Source of the DNA: an uncultured Gammaproteobacteria bacterium
GTDB taxonomy: Bacteria > Pseudomonadota > Gammaproteobacteria > Pseudomonadales > UBA5518
DNA length: 15,423 nucleotides
Direction of reading: 5' to 3'
Assembly (NCBI GenBank): GCA_903921135.1
Contig: CAIXOY010000213.1
Coordinates: 1 to 15,423 of the forward strand
Below are positions 8,111 to 14,759 of the stretch, piece by piece. Positions within the stretch are counted from its first letter, which is position 1, and every line of letters starts with the position of its first letter. The notes beneath the pieces are model-generated. The model saw only the letters and a list, made by a program, of their open reading frames with translations, did not search any database and was not told where the DNA came from. A program made the translations under genes and the position numbers.

Positions 8111-8919
8111 TGGTCGCGCATCCCTTCCGGATTCACGCGCCAGCCGCGCTCGCGCGGCTCGGGTCTGCACTGCGCGAGCGCGTTGAGGCCTGGCTCGTGG
8201 AGTGGTTCGGCGACCGCCACGCAGAGATCGCGCTGCGGAATGTCGAGGGCGGCCATGATCCTCTGCTGCGCGCCTTGCCCGCGACGGCCGACGGCGCGCT
8301 GGTGGTTGGTGGGCAACGCGAGGCCTTCCTCGTGATGCTCGGTGAGCATGGGGATGCCATGGAACTGCTGCGCAGCCTGTTGGCGGCAGGGCAGGGCGCA
8401 TTGCTGCCCGCGGAGGCCGGTGCATCTCTTGCCGGCCGTCTCGAGCGCGGTGTGGCCGAGCGCGCGCTGCAGTCGCTCCACGAGATGCTCTCTGCATCCT
8501 CTGCGGGCGTGGTTGCGCGCGATCCTGCGTTGCTCCGCGCTTCGCCTGAGCTGCAGCGGATCTTCCGACGCGGCTCCGGCTGGGCGGTACTCGATGTCGT
8601 GCGTGATGGCCGGGTGCTGCCGGTGCTGCTGGGGCCTGAGTTGCTGCAACCGCTGTTGCCCGCGCGCAGCTCATCGCGTCGCGGCGAGTTGCCGCGGGCG
8701 CGTGCGGCGCTGGCCGCGCAGCGCGTCAGCCTGCGGGCGGATCTGGGCACCACGGTCCTCACCGTGGGGCAGGTGAACGATCTTGCGGTGGGCGATGTGG
8801 TCATGCTCGATCAGCGTTTCGATGCGCGGGTGCGCCTCGGCACCGCCGGTCGGCAACTGGCGCAGGGGCAACTGGGCGTGAGTGGCGGGCACCGGGCCTT
8901 GCGGATCGCGCCGCTCTGA
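8110..8919 (+). CDS. fliM: FliM/SctQ-like C-ring protein with SpoA domain
   Basis: This 269-residue protein sits at the fliM position before fliN. Its last 64 residues (206-269, from VSLRADLGTTVLTVGQVNDL, then AVGDVVMLDQRF) are a SpoA domain, the unit that builds the FliM/FliN ring. The rest is a helix-rich region with no recognisable FliM middle (CheC-like) domain. The N-terminal CheY-binding motif (EIDALL-like) is missing; the protein starts VAHPFRIHAPAALARLG. In length and layout it is closer to SctQ/HrcQ of injectisomes than to typical FliM of about 330 residues. Start GTG 8110 overlaps the flgE stop (TAGTG) with GGGGAGG six bases upstream. It probably forms the C-ring and sorting platform with FliN. 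Confidence 0.72.
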   Translation: MVAHPFRIHAPAALARLGSALRERVEAWLVEWFGDRHAEIALRNVEGGHDPLLRALPATADGALVVGGQREAFLVMLGEHGDAMELLRSLLAAGQGALLPAEAGASLAGRLERGVAERALQSLHEMLSASSAGVVARDPALLRASPELQRIFRRGSGWAVLDVVRDGRVLPVLLGPELLQPLLPARSSSRRGELPRARAALAAQRVSLRADLGTTVLTVGQVNDLAVGDVVMLDQRFDARVRLGTAGRQLAQGQLGVSGGHRALRIAPL

Positions 8920-8985
8920 GCAGCAGCGCATGCCTTCGCCATGTCTGCGCAGGCGATTTCAACGAGACAACACAGGACACACAGC

Positions 8986-9300
8986 GTGAGCGAGAAGAAC
9001 GTCGAATCCGTCGAATTGGGCCAGCTCGATGCCGGCGAGGCGAGCAAGAAGCTCGCGGTTCCGCAGACACTGGATGTGGTGAAGGACGTGCAACTGCGGC
9101 TCACGGCCGTCCTCGGCGAGGCCTCGCTCTCGGTGGCTGAGCTTTTTGCGCTGTCAGAGAACAGCATCCTGCCGCTCGACCGGCTCGCCGACGAGCCCGT
9201 GGATCTGGTGCTGGACAGCCGCGTGGTGGCGCGCGGGACCCTGGTGATCGTGGATGACAACTTCGGCATCCAGATCACGGAAGTGATCACCGAGCGATGA
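8986..9300 (+). CDS. fliN: Flagellar motor switch/export protein FliN
   Basis: The product is a canonical FliN of about 104 residues, nearly all SpoA domain. It runs from LDVVKDVQLRLTAVLGEASL through ILPLDRLADEPVDLVLDSRV to VARGTLVIVDDNFGIQITEV. FliN forms the lower rim of the C-ring and helps load FliH-FliI cargo. GTG 8986 has AGGA eight bases upstream and is the preferred start. An in-frame ATG at 8941 would add 15 residues of unfamiliar sequence and has no ribosome site. The 66 bases before it form the longest gap in the flagellar block. The stop overlaps the fliO start as ATGA. In contrast to the FliM-like neighbour, the sequence is highly conserved. Confidence 0.93.
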   Translation: MSEKNVESVELGQLDAGEASKKLAVPQTLDVVKDVQLRLTAVLGEASLSVAELFALSENSILPLDRLADEPVDLVLDSRVVARGTLVIVDDNFGIQITEVITER

Positions 9301-9734
9301 ACGTGCGCGCTCTGATGCCGGGGACCGTTGTCACAACCATTGCGCTGCTTGTCGTTGCGGGGCTGATCTCGCCTGCCTCGGCGCTGGCGGATGCCGCGAT
9401 TCCCTACAAGAGCGCGGATCCCGATGTGGGCGGGCTGTTCACGCGCATTTTGTTGTCGCTCGGGCTGCTGTGCGCTGCGGGCGCGCTGGCGGCGGTGTTC
9501 CTGCGCAAGCGCCTCGTGCAGAGCGGGATGGTGCCGGAGAAGTCCGGTGCGCGTCTTCGCGTGGGTGATCGCAGGGTGCTCTCGCGAAAAACCGTGGCGC
9601 ATCTGCTGGATGTGGACGGACGCGATGTGCTGGTGGTGGAGTCGGAGCAGGGAGTGTCGGTGACCGAGTTGACGCCGCGTGCAGCGGTAGCTGTCACGCC
9701 AGCGGCGCCGGCAAGCACGGAGACGCAGCCATGA
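9297..9734 (+). CDS. fliO: Flagellar biosynthesis protein FliO
   Basis: The 145-residue product has an N-terminal hydrophobic signal-like segment (residues about 9-31), a short periplasmic loop and a membrane segment at about 47-70 (TRILLSLGLLCAAGALAAVF). A cytoplasmic domain follows, with VGDRRVLSRKTVAHLLDVDG near 90-109 and an Ala/Pro-rich tail. This is the layout of FliO, the chaperone-like membrane protein that helps FliP assemble into the export gate. FliO is poorly conserved, so topology and its place between fliN and fliP carry much of the call. Both ends overlap neighbours by four bases (ATGA). Confidence 0.88.
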   Translation: MNVRALMPGTVVTTIALLVVAGLISPASALADAAIPYKSADPDVGGLFTRILLSLGLLCAAGALAAVFLRKRLVQSGMVPEKSGARLRVGDRRVLSRKTVAHLLDVDGRDVLVVESEQGVSVTELTPRAAVAVTPAAPASTETQP

Positions 9735-10486
9735 CCCCGCGCAGCAGATTCGCTGCCGTGGCCGGCCTGCTGCTGGCCCTGCTGCCCGGCATCGCGGCGG
9801 CTGCCAGCGCAAGCGTGGGTGGCGTCACCGTGAACCTCGATTCCGGTGCCGAGGCCCCGGAGATGGCCTCCGCACTGCAAGTGCTGGCGCTCCTCACGGT
9901 GTTGAGCCTCGCGCCGGCGATACTGATCGTGCTCACCGCCTTCACCCGGATCATCATCGTGCTGTCGATGTTGCGCCTGGCGCTCGGCATGCAGAGCACG
10001 CCACCGAACACGGTGCTGGTGAGCCTTGCCCTGTTCCTCACGCTGTTCACCATGATGCCGGTGGTCGACGAGATGAACCGCGTGGCCTTCACGCCATACA
10101 CGGCGGGCGAGATCACCGCGATGGACGCCGCGCAGAAAGCGCTGGTGCCGCTGCGCGGTTTCATGATCCGCCAGACGCGGGAGAAAGACATGGCGCTGGT
10201 GATGGAGCTCTCGGGCAAACCGCGCCCGAAGACGATGGAAGAGATCGAAACGACTACACTCATCCCTGCCTTCATGCTGAGCGAACTGCAAACGGCCTTC
10301 CAGATCGGTTTCGTGATCTTCCTGCCGTTCCTGCTGATCGATCTCATTTCCGCAAGCGTGCTCATGGCAATGGGGATGATCATGGTGCCTCCGCTCACGA
10401 TTGCCTTGCCGATCAAGGTGCTGATGTTCGTGCTGATCGAAGGCTGGGCGCTGGTGGCCAAGGCCCTGGTGGGCAGCTTCTCGTGA
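9731..10486 (+). CDS. fliP: Flagellar export gate protein FliP
   Basis: FliP is the core export-gate protein that forms the pore with FliQ and FliR. The 251-residue product is full length: a cleavable signal peptide (residues 1-25, ending AAAASA), then membrane segments. Signature stretches are TAFTRIIIVLSMLRLALGMQ (residues 76-95), STPPNTVLVSLALFLT, and AFMLSELQTAFQIGFVIFLP, followed by LLIDLISASVLMAMGM. It is the most strongly conserved gene in the window. fliQ, fliR and flhB, which usually follow, are absent. A 39-base gap leads to a LuxR-family gene, so the export gate must be completed by genes elsewhere. Confidence 0.97.
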   Translation: MTPRSRFAAVAGLLLALLPGIAAAASASVGGVTVNLDSGAEAPEMASALQVLALLTVLSLAPAILIVLTAFTRIIIVLSMLRLALGMQSTPPNTVLVSLALFLTLFTMMPVVDEMNRVAFTPYTAGEITAMDAAQKALVPLRGFMIRQTREKDMALVMELSGKPRPKTMEEIETTTLIPAFMLSELQTAFQIGFVIFLPFLLIDLISASVLMAMGMIMVPPLTIALPIKVLMFVLIEGWALVAKALVGSFS

Positions 10487-10525
10487 TGGCGCGCGCATTG
10501 CCGCCGTGCGGCAGGCGCTGAGCAC

Positions 10526-12151
10526 GTGACGGCCACGCCGCCTGCGCCGGTGAGCGTCTACGGCGAGCGGCTTGCGGCGGACGTGCAGCGGCTTATCGAC
10601 GGCCCCGCGGGCCCGCGTGCCGTGCATGTGCTGATGCCTGCCGGCGCGGAGTCTGTCCCGGGTGTTGCCGCATTCCTCGCCCGCGTCTCCGAGCGGCGCA
10701 CGCTGCTCGATTGCCGGCGCGTGCCGGTATCGGGTCTTCTTGAACGTATCGACGGCGTGCCACCCGGCACGCTCGCGTTGATGTACCCCGAGGCCCTGCC
10801 CCCGGAGCGCCTGCAGAGCGCACTCGACGCCGCAGCGCGGCGAGGTACCGCGCTCAGCATCGGCGAGCGCCCCTTCTGGCTGCAGGCGGGCGGTGTTCGC
10901 GCCGAGATGCACTATCTGCTCGACTTCCGCGCCTTCCAGTACACCGATGCCGAGTTGTTCGCGCTCCTGCGTGCGGGCCCGTTGGCAGCGCTCGCGCAGG
11001 CTGAGGACGCACGAGCGCCCAGCCTGCACGGCCTGCGCAGGCTGACGCAGGCCTGGCCGGGCCTCACGGAGGCTGCCCTCGATGACATCGCCGCCTCCGT
11101 AGCCGAGGGCAGCGAGCGCTCCGGTGACGCGGTGGAAGCCATCGCGCGCCTGCCCGCGTGCCGGCGCGTTTTCGCACAGGCCTGGCTGCCCGTGCTGGCG
11201 GCTCATTACCCGTGGCTGCGCCACGCGTGCAGGCTGCCGCTGATCACACTCGATCTGTTGTCTGCGCTCCTGAAGGGCATCGGTACGGGCGCGCAGCAGT
11301 GCCTGACCATCGGCTGGCTGGAGCGCGTGCCCGGCGCCGCAGGTGCGTACCGGTTGGAGAGCGTGCTCGAGCAGTTCCTGGTGTCGGAGCCCGCCACAGC
11401 GGCCGATCACCGCTTTCTGGAAAAAGCCGCGGCCTGGTACGAGGCGCACGGGCATGTGTCCGAGGCGATCGAGTGCCTGGCTGCGGCGGGCCTTGCTGCG
11501 GATCGTGCCCTGACGCTGCTCGGGCGTGACGCGATCGAAGCGGCGGCGCTACGTGCGGGTGCCGCTACGCAAGCGCCGCGTCTGTCGCCGGAGGTGCTGC
11601 AGCGCGCAGGCGTGGCGAGCGCTGCGCGGCGGGCCCTCGGTGCGCGCGCCGATGTGCCGGCCGCCGCCGCCGCGCGACAGCCCGTGACCTCCCCGCTGCC
11701 CGAGGTGCCCGCGCTGCAACACGTGCTGAAAGCGATCAGCTTTTTCCAGACCCAGGAAGACGAGGACGTCAGCCGCTCGCTGGATGCGGCCAAGCGTGCC
11801 GGCATCCAGACGCGCCAGATCAGCAACCTGATCGACTTTGTCGACCTGCACCTGCGGCCACTCGTCAAGCCTTCGGCGCCGACGGGGCCACTGGCCGCAG
11901 TCTTCGGTGGCCTGAAGCACGCGGGGCCTGCGCGGCAATCGCTGCGGCCGTCGTCACAGCCGCTCAATCACCGCGAGCTGCAGATCCTCGAGCTCATGTG
12001 CGAGGGCAAGGGCAACAAGGAGATCGCCGATCGCATGGGGCTCGAGCTCAGCACCGTGAAGTGGTACGGCACCCGGATCTTCGAGAAGCTCGGCGTGCGC
12101 AGCCGCACGCAGGCGATCGCGAAGGCGCGCAGCCAGGGGCTGTTCGACTGA
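10526..12151 (+). CDS. MalT-like LuxR-family regulator with degenerate ATPase domain
   Basis: The 541-residue product ends in a LuxR/GerE helix-turn-helix (residues 480-541) with LNHRELQILELMCEGKGNKE and STVKWYGTRIFEKLGVRSRT, so it should bind DNA. The upstream part follows the layout of MalT/LAL regulators. RAVHVLMPAGAESVPGVAAF (31-50) lies where the P-loop PAGxGKT would be, but the Lys and Thr are gone. GTLALMYPEAL lies where the Walker B LVLDD would be, with both Asp lost. Helical WPGLTEAALDDI and EAHGHVSEAIECLAAAGLAA segments match the arm region. It is therefore probably a regulator that no longer hydrolyses ATP. GTG 10526 is the first start after fliP. Co-direction with the operon suggests it controls the flagellar genes, as LuxR-type VisN/VisR do in rhizobia; this is inference. 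Confidence 0.8.
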   Translation: MTATPPAPVSVYGERLAADVQRLIDGPAGPRAVHVLMPAGAESVPGVAAFLARVSERRTLLDCRRVPVSGLLERIDGVPPGTLALMYPEALPPERLQSALDAAARRGTALSIGERPFWLQAGGVRAEMHYLLDFRAFQYTDAELFALLRAGPLAALAQAEDARAPSLHGLRRLTQAWPGLTEAALDDIAASVAEGSERSGDAVEAIARLPACRRVFAQAWLPVLAAHYPWLRHACRLPLITLDLLSALLKGIGTGAQQCLTIGWLERVPGAAGAYRLESVLEQFLVSEPATAADHRFLEKAAAWYEAHGHVSEAIECLAAAGLAADRALTLLGRDAIEAAALRAGAATQAPRLSPEVLQRAGVASAARRALGARADVPAAAAARQPVTSPLPEVPALQHVLKAISFFQTQEDEDVSRSLDAAKRAGIQTRQISNLIDFVDLHLRPLVKPSAPTGPLAAVFGGLKHAGPARQSLRPSSQPLNHRELQILELMCEGKGNKEIADRMGLELSTVKWYGTRIFEKLGVRSRTQAIAKARSQGLFD

Positions 12152-12155
12152 TCCC

Positions 12156-12782
12156 ATGGCCGCCCCTACCTATCGCATCGCCGGCGGCGGCAGCACGGGC
12201 CTGAACGCCATCAACATCGAGCTCTGGGGATTCAGGCAGTGCCCGCACGCCCTGCCCGAGACAATCGCGGCAGCACTTGCCTGCTTGCCGCCGCATCAGC
12301 TGGAAGGTCTGAAGTCCGTCCGTTACGAACCATCAGCGCTGGTGCCCGGTTTCACCCGCTGGCTGCGGCTGCCGGGGCTGTCGCGATTGAAGGGCAGCTT
12401 CCAGCGCGAGTCCTCGACGATCCTGCTGCACGCCTGCGCGAGCCGTGAGGAGCTCTTCCGCACGCTGTTCCACGAGGCGGGGCACTTCGTGTACTACCGC
12501 ATCCTCTCGTCCTTCGAGAAAAAGCAGTGGGTGACGTCCGTGTTCCGCGCGGAGCCGCCCGTGAGCCGCTACGGCAGCCGTAACGCGTCGGAGGATTTCG
12601 CCGAGGCTTTTGCCTCCTGCGTGCTCTTTCCGGGCTCGCTCTCGGGCCTGCCCGGCAAGCAGCGTTTCATGGCGAGCGTTGTGTTCCGCGGCAGCGCTGC
12701 GGATCATGCGGGCCTGCGCAATGTCATGCAGGGGCTCGCGGCCAACGGGCAGCCGCAGCAACGTCTCGACCGCTACGTCTAG
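12156..12782 (+). CDS. Putative zinc metalloprotease (HEXXH), function unknown
   Basis: The 208-residue protein contains HEAGH at residues 106-110 in LFRTLFHEAGHFVYYRI, the HEXXH zinc-protease motif. SEDFAEAFASC (residues 145-155) lies 36 residues later, where Glu146 could be the third zinc ligand. This gluzincin layout recalls the lethal-factor-type C-terminal fold, in which an NEFFAEAF-like segment supplies the ligand. No signal peptide or membrane segment is visible, so it is cytoplasmic unless exported by a non-Sec route. The N-terminal part (GLNAINIELWGFRQC, then LPPHQLEGLKSVRYEP) may hold the substrate side. It starts 4 bases after the regulator stop and without an obvious close ribosome site, so it is probably coupled to it. 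Substrate unknown; it might process a regulator or flagellar part, or be unrelated. Confidence 0.7.
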   Translation: MAAPTYRIAGGGSTGLNAINIELWGFRQCPHALPETIAAALACLPPHQLEGLKSVRYEPSALVPGFTRWLRLPGLSRLKGSFQRESSTILLHACASREELFRTLFHEAGHFVYYRILSSFEKKQWVTSVFRAEPPVSRYGSRNASEDFAEAFASCVLFPGSLSGLPGKQRFMASVVFRGSAADHAGLRNVMQGLAANGQPQQRLDRYV

Positions 12783-12813
12783 TCCAGCGCACACCTTCAT
12801 CAGGACCGTGATC

Positions 12814-14004
12814 ATGAATACGCCCGCAGCCGACCATTCCCCCGAGCGCATCCAGAAGCTGCTTGGCTTCCTTGCCGTCGATCCGGGCAACCTCACGCTG
12901 CGCATCACCATCGCCGACCTGCAGCACGCGAGCGGGGATTTCGCGGCCGCGGAGGAGAGCTTCCGCGCCGTCCTCGAGATGCAGCCCGATCACGCGATCG
13001 CGCGCAGTCGCATGGCCAGCGTGTACCTCTCGCAGCACCGATTCGACGAGGCCGAGGCCGTGCTGCGCGGGCTGGATGTGCAGGTGCAGCAGGTGCCTGC
13101 CATCAGCCACAACATGGGACTTGCGCTCGTGTATCAGCAGAGGTGGCCAGAGGCTCTGGCGGCGCTGGAGACGGCCGCTGCAGGCGGCCTCGATGACGCG
13201 GAGAACCTGATGTACCAGGCCTATTGTCTGCATCACCTTGGCCGCACCGAAGAAGCACTCGCCAAGGCCACGGCATCACTGGAGCGCGCACCCGATGACC
13301 GGGTGCAGGGCTATGTGTCGCTGCTGCAGATGGATGCCGGCGACATCAAGATCGCGAGCCGCACCGCCGCGCGTGTGCTCGAGCGCGATCCGCACAACAT
13401 CGACGCGAACACGGTGCGCGGCTGGTGGGGCCTTGAGACACAGGAAATCGACGACGCCGAAGAGTGCATCGACCGCGTGCTCGCGCAGCGCCCCGACGAC
13501 CCGCGTTCGCTGCTCGGCAAGGGGCTGGTGCAGCTCTACAAGCAGCAAACGCCCGAGGCGGTGGAGACGCTACAGCGCGCGGTTGCGGGCATGCCGCAGA
13601 GCCCAGGTGCGTGGGTGACGCTGGGTTGGGCGCAGATCGCGCAGGGCGATCTGCCGGGCGCCGAGAAGACCTTCCGCGATGCGCTCGAACTCGAGCGCAG
13701 CTTCGGTGAGACGCACGGTGGCCTCGCCTCCGTACTGGCGCTCGCCGGCCGCGCGGAGGAAGCGCGTGAGTCCATCCGCAAGGCGCGCGGCCTGAACAAG
13801 GAAGGCTTCGGCGTGGTCTTCGCCATGACCGTGCTGATGGCCAACGCGGGCAAACAGGAGGCCGCCACCAAGCTCTTCGGCAACATGCTGCTGCGCAGCC
13901 CCGGCGGCAAGGGCGGCATGACGCTGATACAGGCGGTGCAGATCTTCAGCCGTCGCCAGGGGCGCAGGGGCGGGACGGTGCCGGTATTGCCGAGAAGGAA
14001 GTGA
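12814..14004 (+). CDS. TPR-repeat protein
   Basis: ATG 12814, with AGGA eight bases upstream, gives 396 residues, mostly tetratricopeptide repeats. From about residue 30 onward the helix-pair pattern (G/A at 8, A at 20, P at 32) recurs about ten times, for example GDFAAAEESFRAVLEMQPDH and GDLPGAEKTFRDALELERSF. The C-terminus is basic (SRRQGRRGGTVPVLPRRK). There is no signal peptide. TPR proteins are scaffolds or chaperones, and T3SS and flagellar systems often use TPR chaperones, but no specific family is recognisable. The open frame extends upstream to 12610 inside the metalloprotease gene in another frame; that part is a shadow. It is the last + strand gene and follows the metalloprotease by 31 bases. 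Confidence 0.8.
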   Translation: MNTPAADHSPERIQKLLGFLAVDPGNLTLRITIADLQHASGDFAAAEESFRAVLEMQPDHAIARSRMASVYLSQHRFDEAEAVLRGLDVQVQQVPAISHNMGLALVYQQRWPEALAALETAAAGGLDDAENLMYQAYCLHHLGRTEEALAKATASLERAPDDRVQGYVSLLQMDAGDIKIASRTAARVLERDPHNIDANTVRGWWGLETQEIDDAEECIDRVLAQRPDDPRSLLGKGLVQLYKQQTPEAVETLQRAVAGMPQSPGAWVTLGWAQIAQGDLPGAEKTFRDALELERSFGETHGGLASVLALAGRAEEARESIRKARGLNKEGFGVVFAMTVLMANAGKQEAATKLFGNMLLRSPGGKGGMTLIQAVQIFSRRQGRRGGTVPVLPRRK

Positions 14005-14040
14005 GGCGGCAGGCATCGTGCGTGCGCCAGGCGAAGCCCT

Positions 14041-14069
14041 CGCTCACCAGTCGCGAGCGTTCAGTTTTT
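14041..14069 (+). terminator. Possible weak terminator after the TPR gene
   Basis: A CGCTC/GAGCG stem (14041-14045 and 14055-14059) with a nine-base loop is followed by TTCAG and five T residues (14065-14069). It lies between the convergent TPR and vapC genes, where a terminator would be expected. The stem is only 5 bp, and the T run falls inside the end of vapC on the other strand. Confidence 0.25.
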
Positions 14070-14441
14070 GCTCTTGCCGATGAGCGTCACACCAGGAAGC
14101 CCCTTGAAGTGACTGTCGCACGTCAGGAGGGACGCCCCCTGATGTTGCGCCGTGGCGAAGACGATCGCGTCCGCTGTCGCCAGCTTGTGCGCCCGGGCTG
14201 CCTCCGCAGCGGCCAGCGCGATGGGGGTGTCGAGCGCGACGACGTGGCAGATCTGTGTGAAGGCAATCACCTGGTCCGCGCGCTCTTCCCCCACCTCACG
14301 GGTGAGCCACTTCTCCAGCTCCAGCTGCACGATGGTCGGCACCACCCAATCGGTCGGTGATGGTAAGAGCGGCTTGATCTTCCGGGCCGTAGCCGAGCCG
14401 ATCAGCCACTCGATCCATGCCGAGGTGTCGACAACGACCAT
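14061..14441 (-). CDS. vapC: VapC-type PIN-domain ribonuclease toxin
   Basis: The 126-residue protein is a complete PIN-domain nuclease. It carries MVVVDTSAWIEWL with Asp5, VQLELEKWL with Glu41/Glu43, ATADAIVFATA with Asp91, and LLTCDSHFKGL with Asp109. These acidic residues bind the metal used to cleave RNA. VapC toxins cut tRNA or rRNA when free and are held inactive by the partner antitoxin. Its start shares one base with the stop of the antitoxin gene (TGATG), the usual vapBC arrangement. All catalytic positions are present, so it is probably active. The target RNA cannot be told from sequence. Confidence 0.93.
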   Translation of the reverse strand: MVVVDTSAWIEWLIGSATARKIKPLLPSPTDWVVPTIVQLELEKWLTREVGEERADQVIAFTQICHVVALDTPIALAAAEAARAHKLATADAIVFATAQHQGASLLTCDSHFKGLPGVTLIGKSKN

Positions 14442-14653
14442 CAGACCCGGTCCGACCGATCGCGATAGCCCTCGGACGATGCGCCGCGGGCGATGCCTTT
14501 GAGAGTCTGCAGCTCAGGCACAGGTACCAGCAGCACGCCCGTGCCCTTCGGGATGAAGGCGAACGTCACGCCCGCTTCCCAATGCTGCGCTGCCCGGATG
14601 GCCTTGGGTATGGAGATCTGGTACTTCGAGGAGAGTGTGGCGGTGGGGTTCAT
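14441..14653 (-). CDS. vapB: VapB-type antitoxin (AbrB/SpoVT fold)
   Basis: The 70-residue protein begins with an AbrB/MazE-like DNA-binding beta fold (ATLSSKYQISIPKAIRAAQH, residues 5-24, then GVTFAFIPKGTGVLLVPVPE). It has a short polar C-terminal tail (LKGIARGASSEGYRDRSDRV) that would insert into the PIN-domain active site. It neutralises VapC and represses its own promoter. GAGG on the minus strand (plus-strand 14663-14666) sits nine bases before the ATG. The pair is a self-contained accessory module, not linked by strand to the flagellar operon. Confidence 0.92.
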   Translation of the reverse strand: MNPTATLSSKYQISIPKAIRAAQHWEAGVTFAFIPKGTGVLLVPVPELQTLKGIARGASSEGYRDRSDRV

Positions 14654-14654
14654 T

Positions 14655-14678
14655 CTGCGGTACCTCGATCGATCGCAG
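14655..14678 (-). promoter_or_regulatory. Candidate vapBC operator
   Basis: Just upstream of vapB lies a perfect 10-bp palindrome, CGATCGATCG (14666-14675). It is nested within a wider inverted repeat, CTGCG (14655-14659) and CGCAG (14674-14678). It overlaps the vapB ribosome site. Toxin-antitoxin pairs usually bind palindromes here to repress themselves. The position fits; binding is inferred. Confidence 0.4.
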
Positions 14679-14744
14679 GATGGTAAGACGTTGCTCCCTG
14701 CCTGTTCAACCTGAGCAAGATGGGATGCCAGTGCGGCAGGACGC

Positions 14745-14759
14745 TGACTGCCTCAGTCA
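14745..14759 (-). other. Hairpin at the stop codon of the repeat-protein gene
   Basis: A perfect 6-bp stem TGACTG-CCT-CAGTCA spans the stop codon of the cysteine-rich repeat gene. No T run follows on the minus strand, so it is not a standard terminator. It could stabilise the mRNA end or be chance. Confidence 0.2.

Noticed and set aside
8941..8985. Upstream ATG start for fliN
   Set aside because: It has no ribosome site and adds residues unlike FliN, whereas GTG 8986 has a well-spaced AGGA.
10499..10513. TGCCGC-CGT-GCGGCA hairpin between fliP and the regulator
   Set aside because: The 6-bp stem has no T run, so it is not convincing as a terminator. Readthrough into the regulator seems likely.
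9404..11455. 683-residue open frame on the minus strand across fliO, fliP and the regulator
   Set aside because: It lies opposite FliP, whose + strand reading is certain. Its low-complexity His/Arg/Gln composition marks it as a shadow.
12610..12813. N-terminal extension of the TPR protein
   Set aside because: It overlaps the metalloprotease gene in another frame and has non-TPR, Cys/Arg/Ser-rich sequence; ATG 12814 has its own ribosome site.
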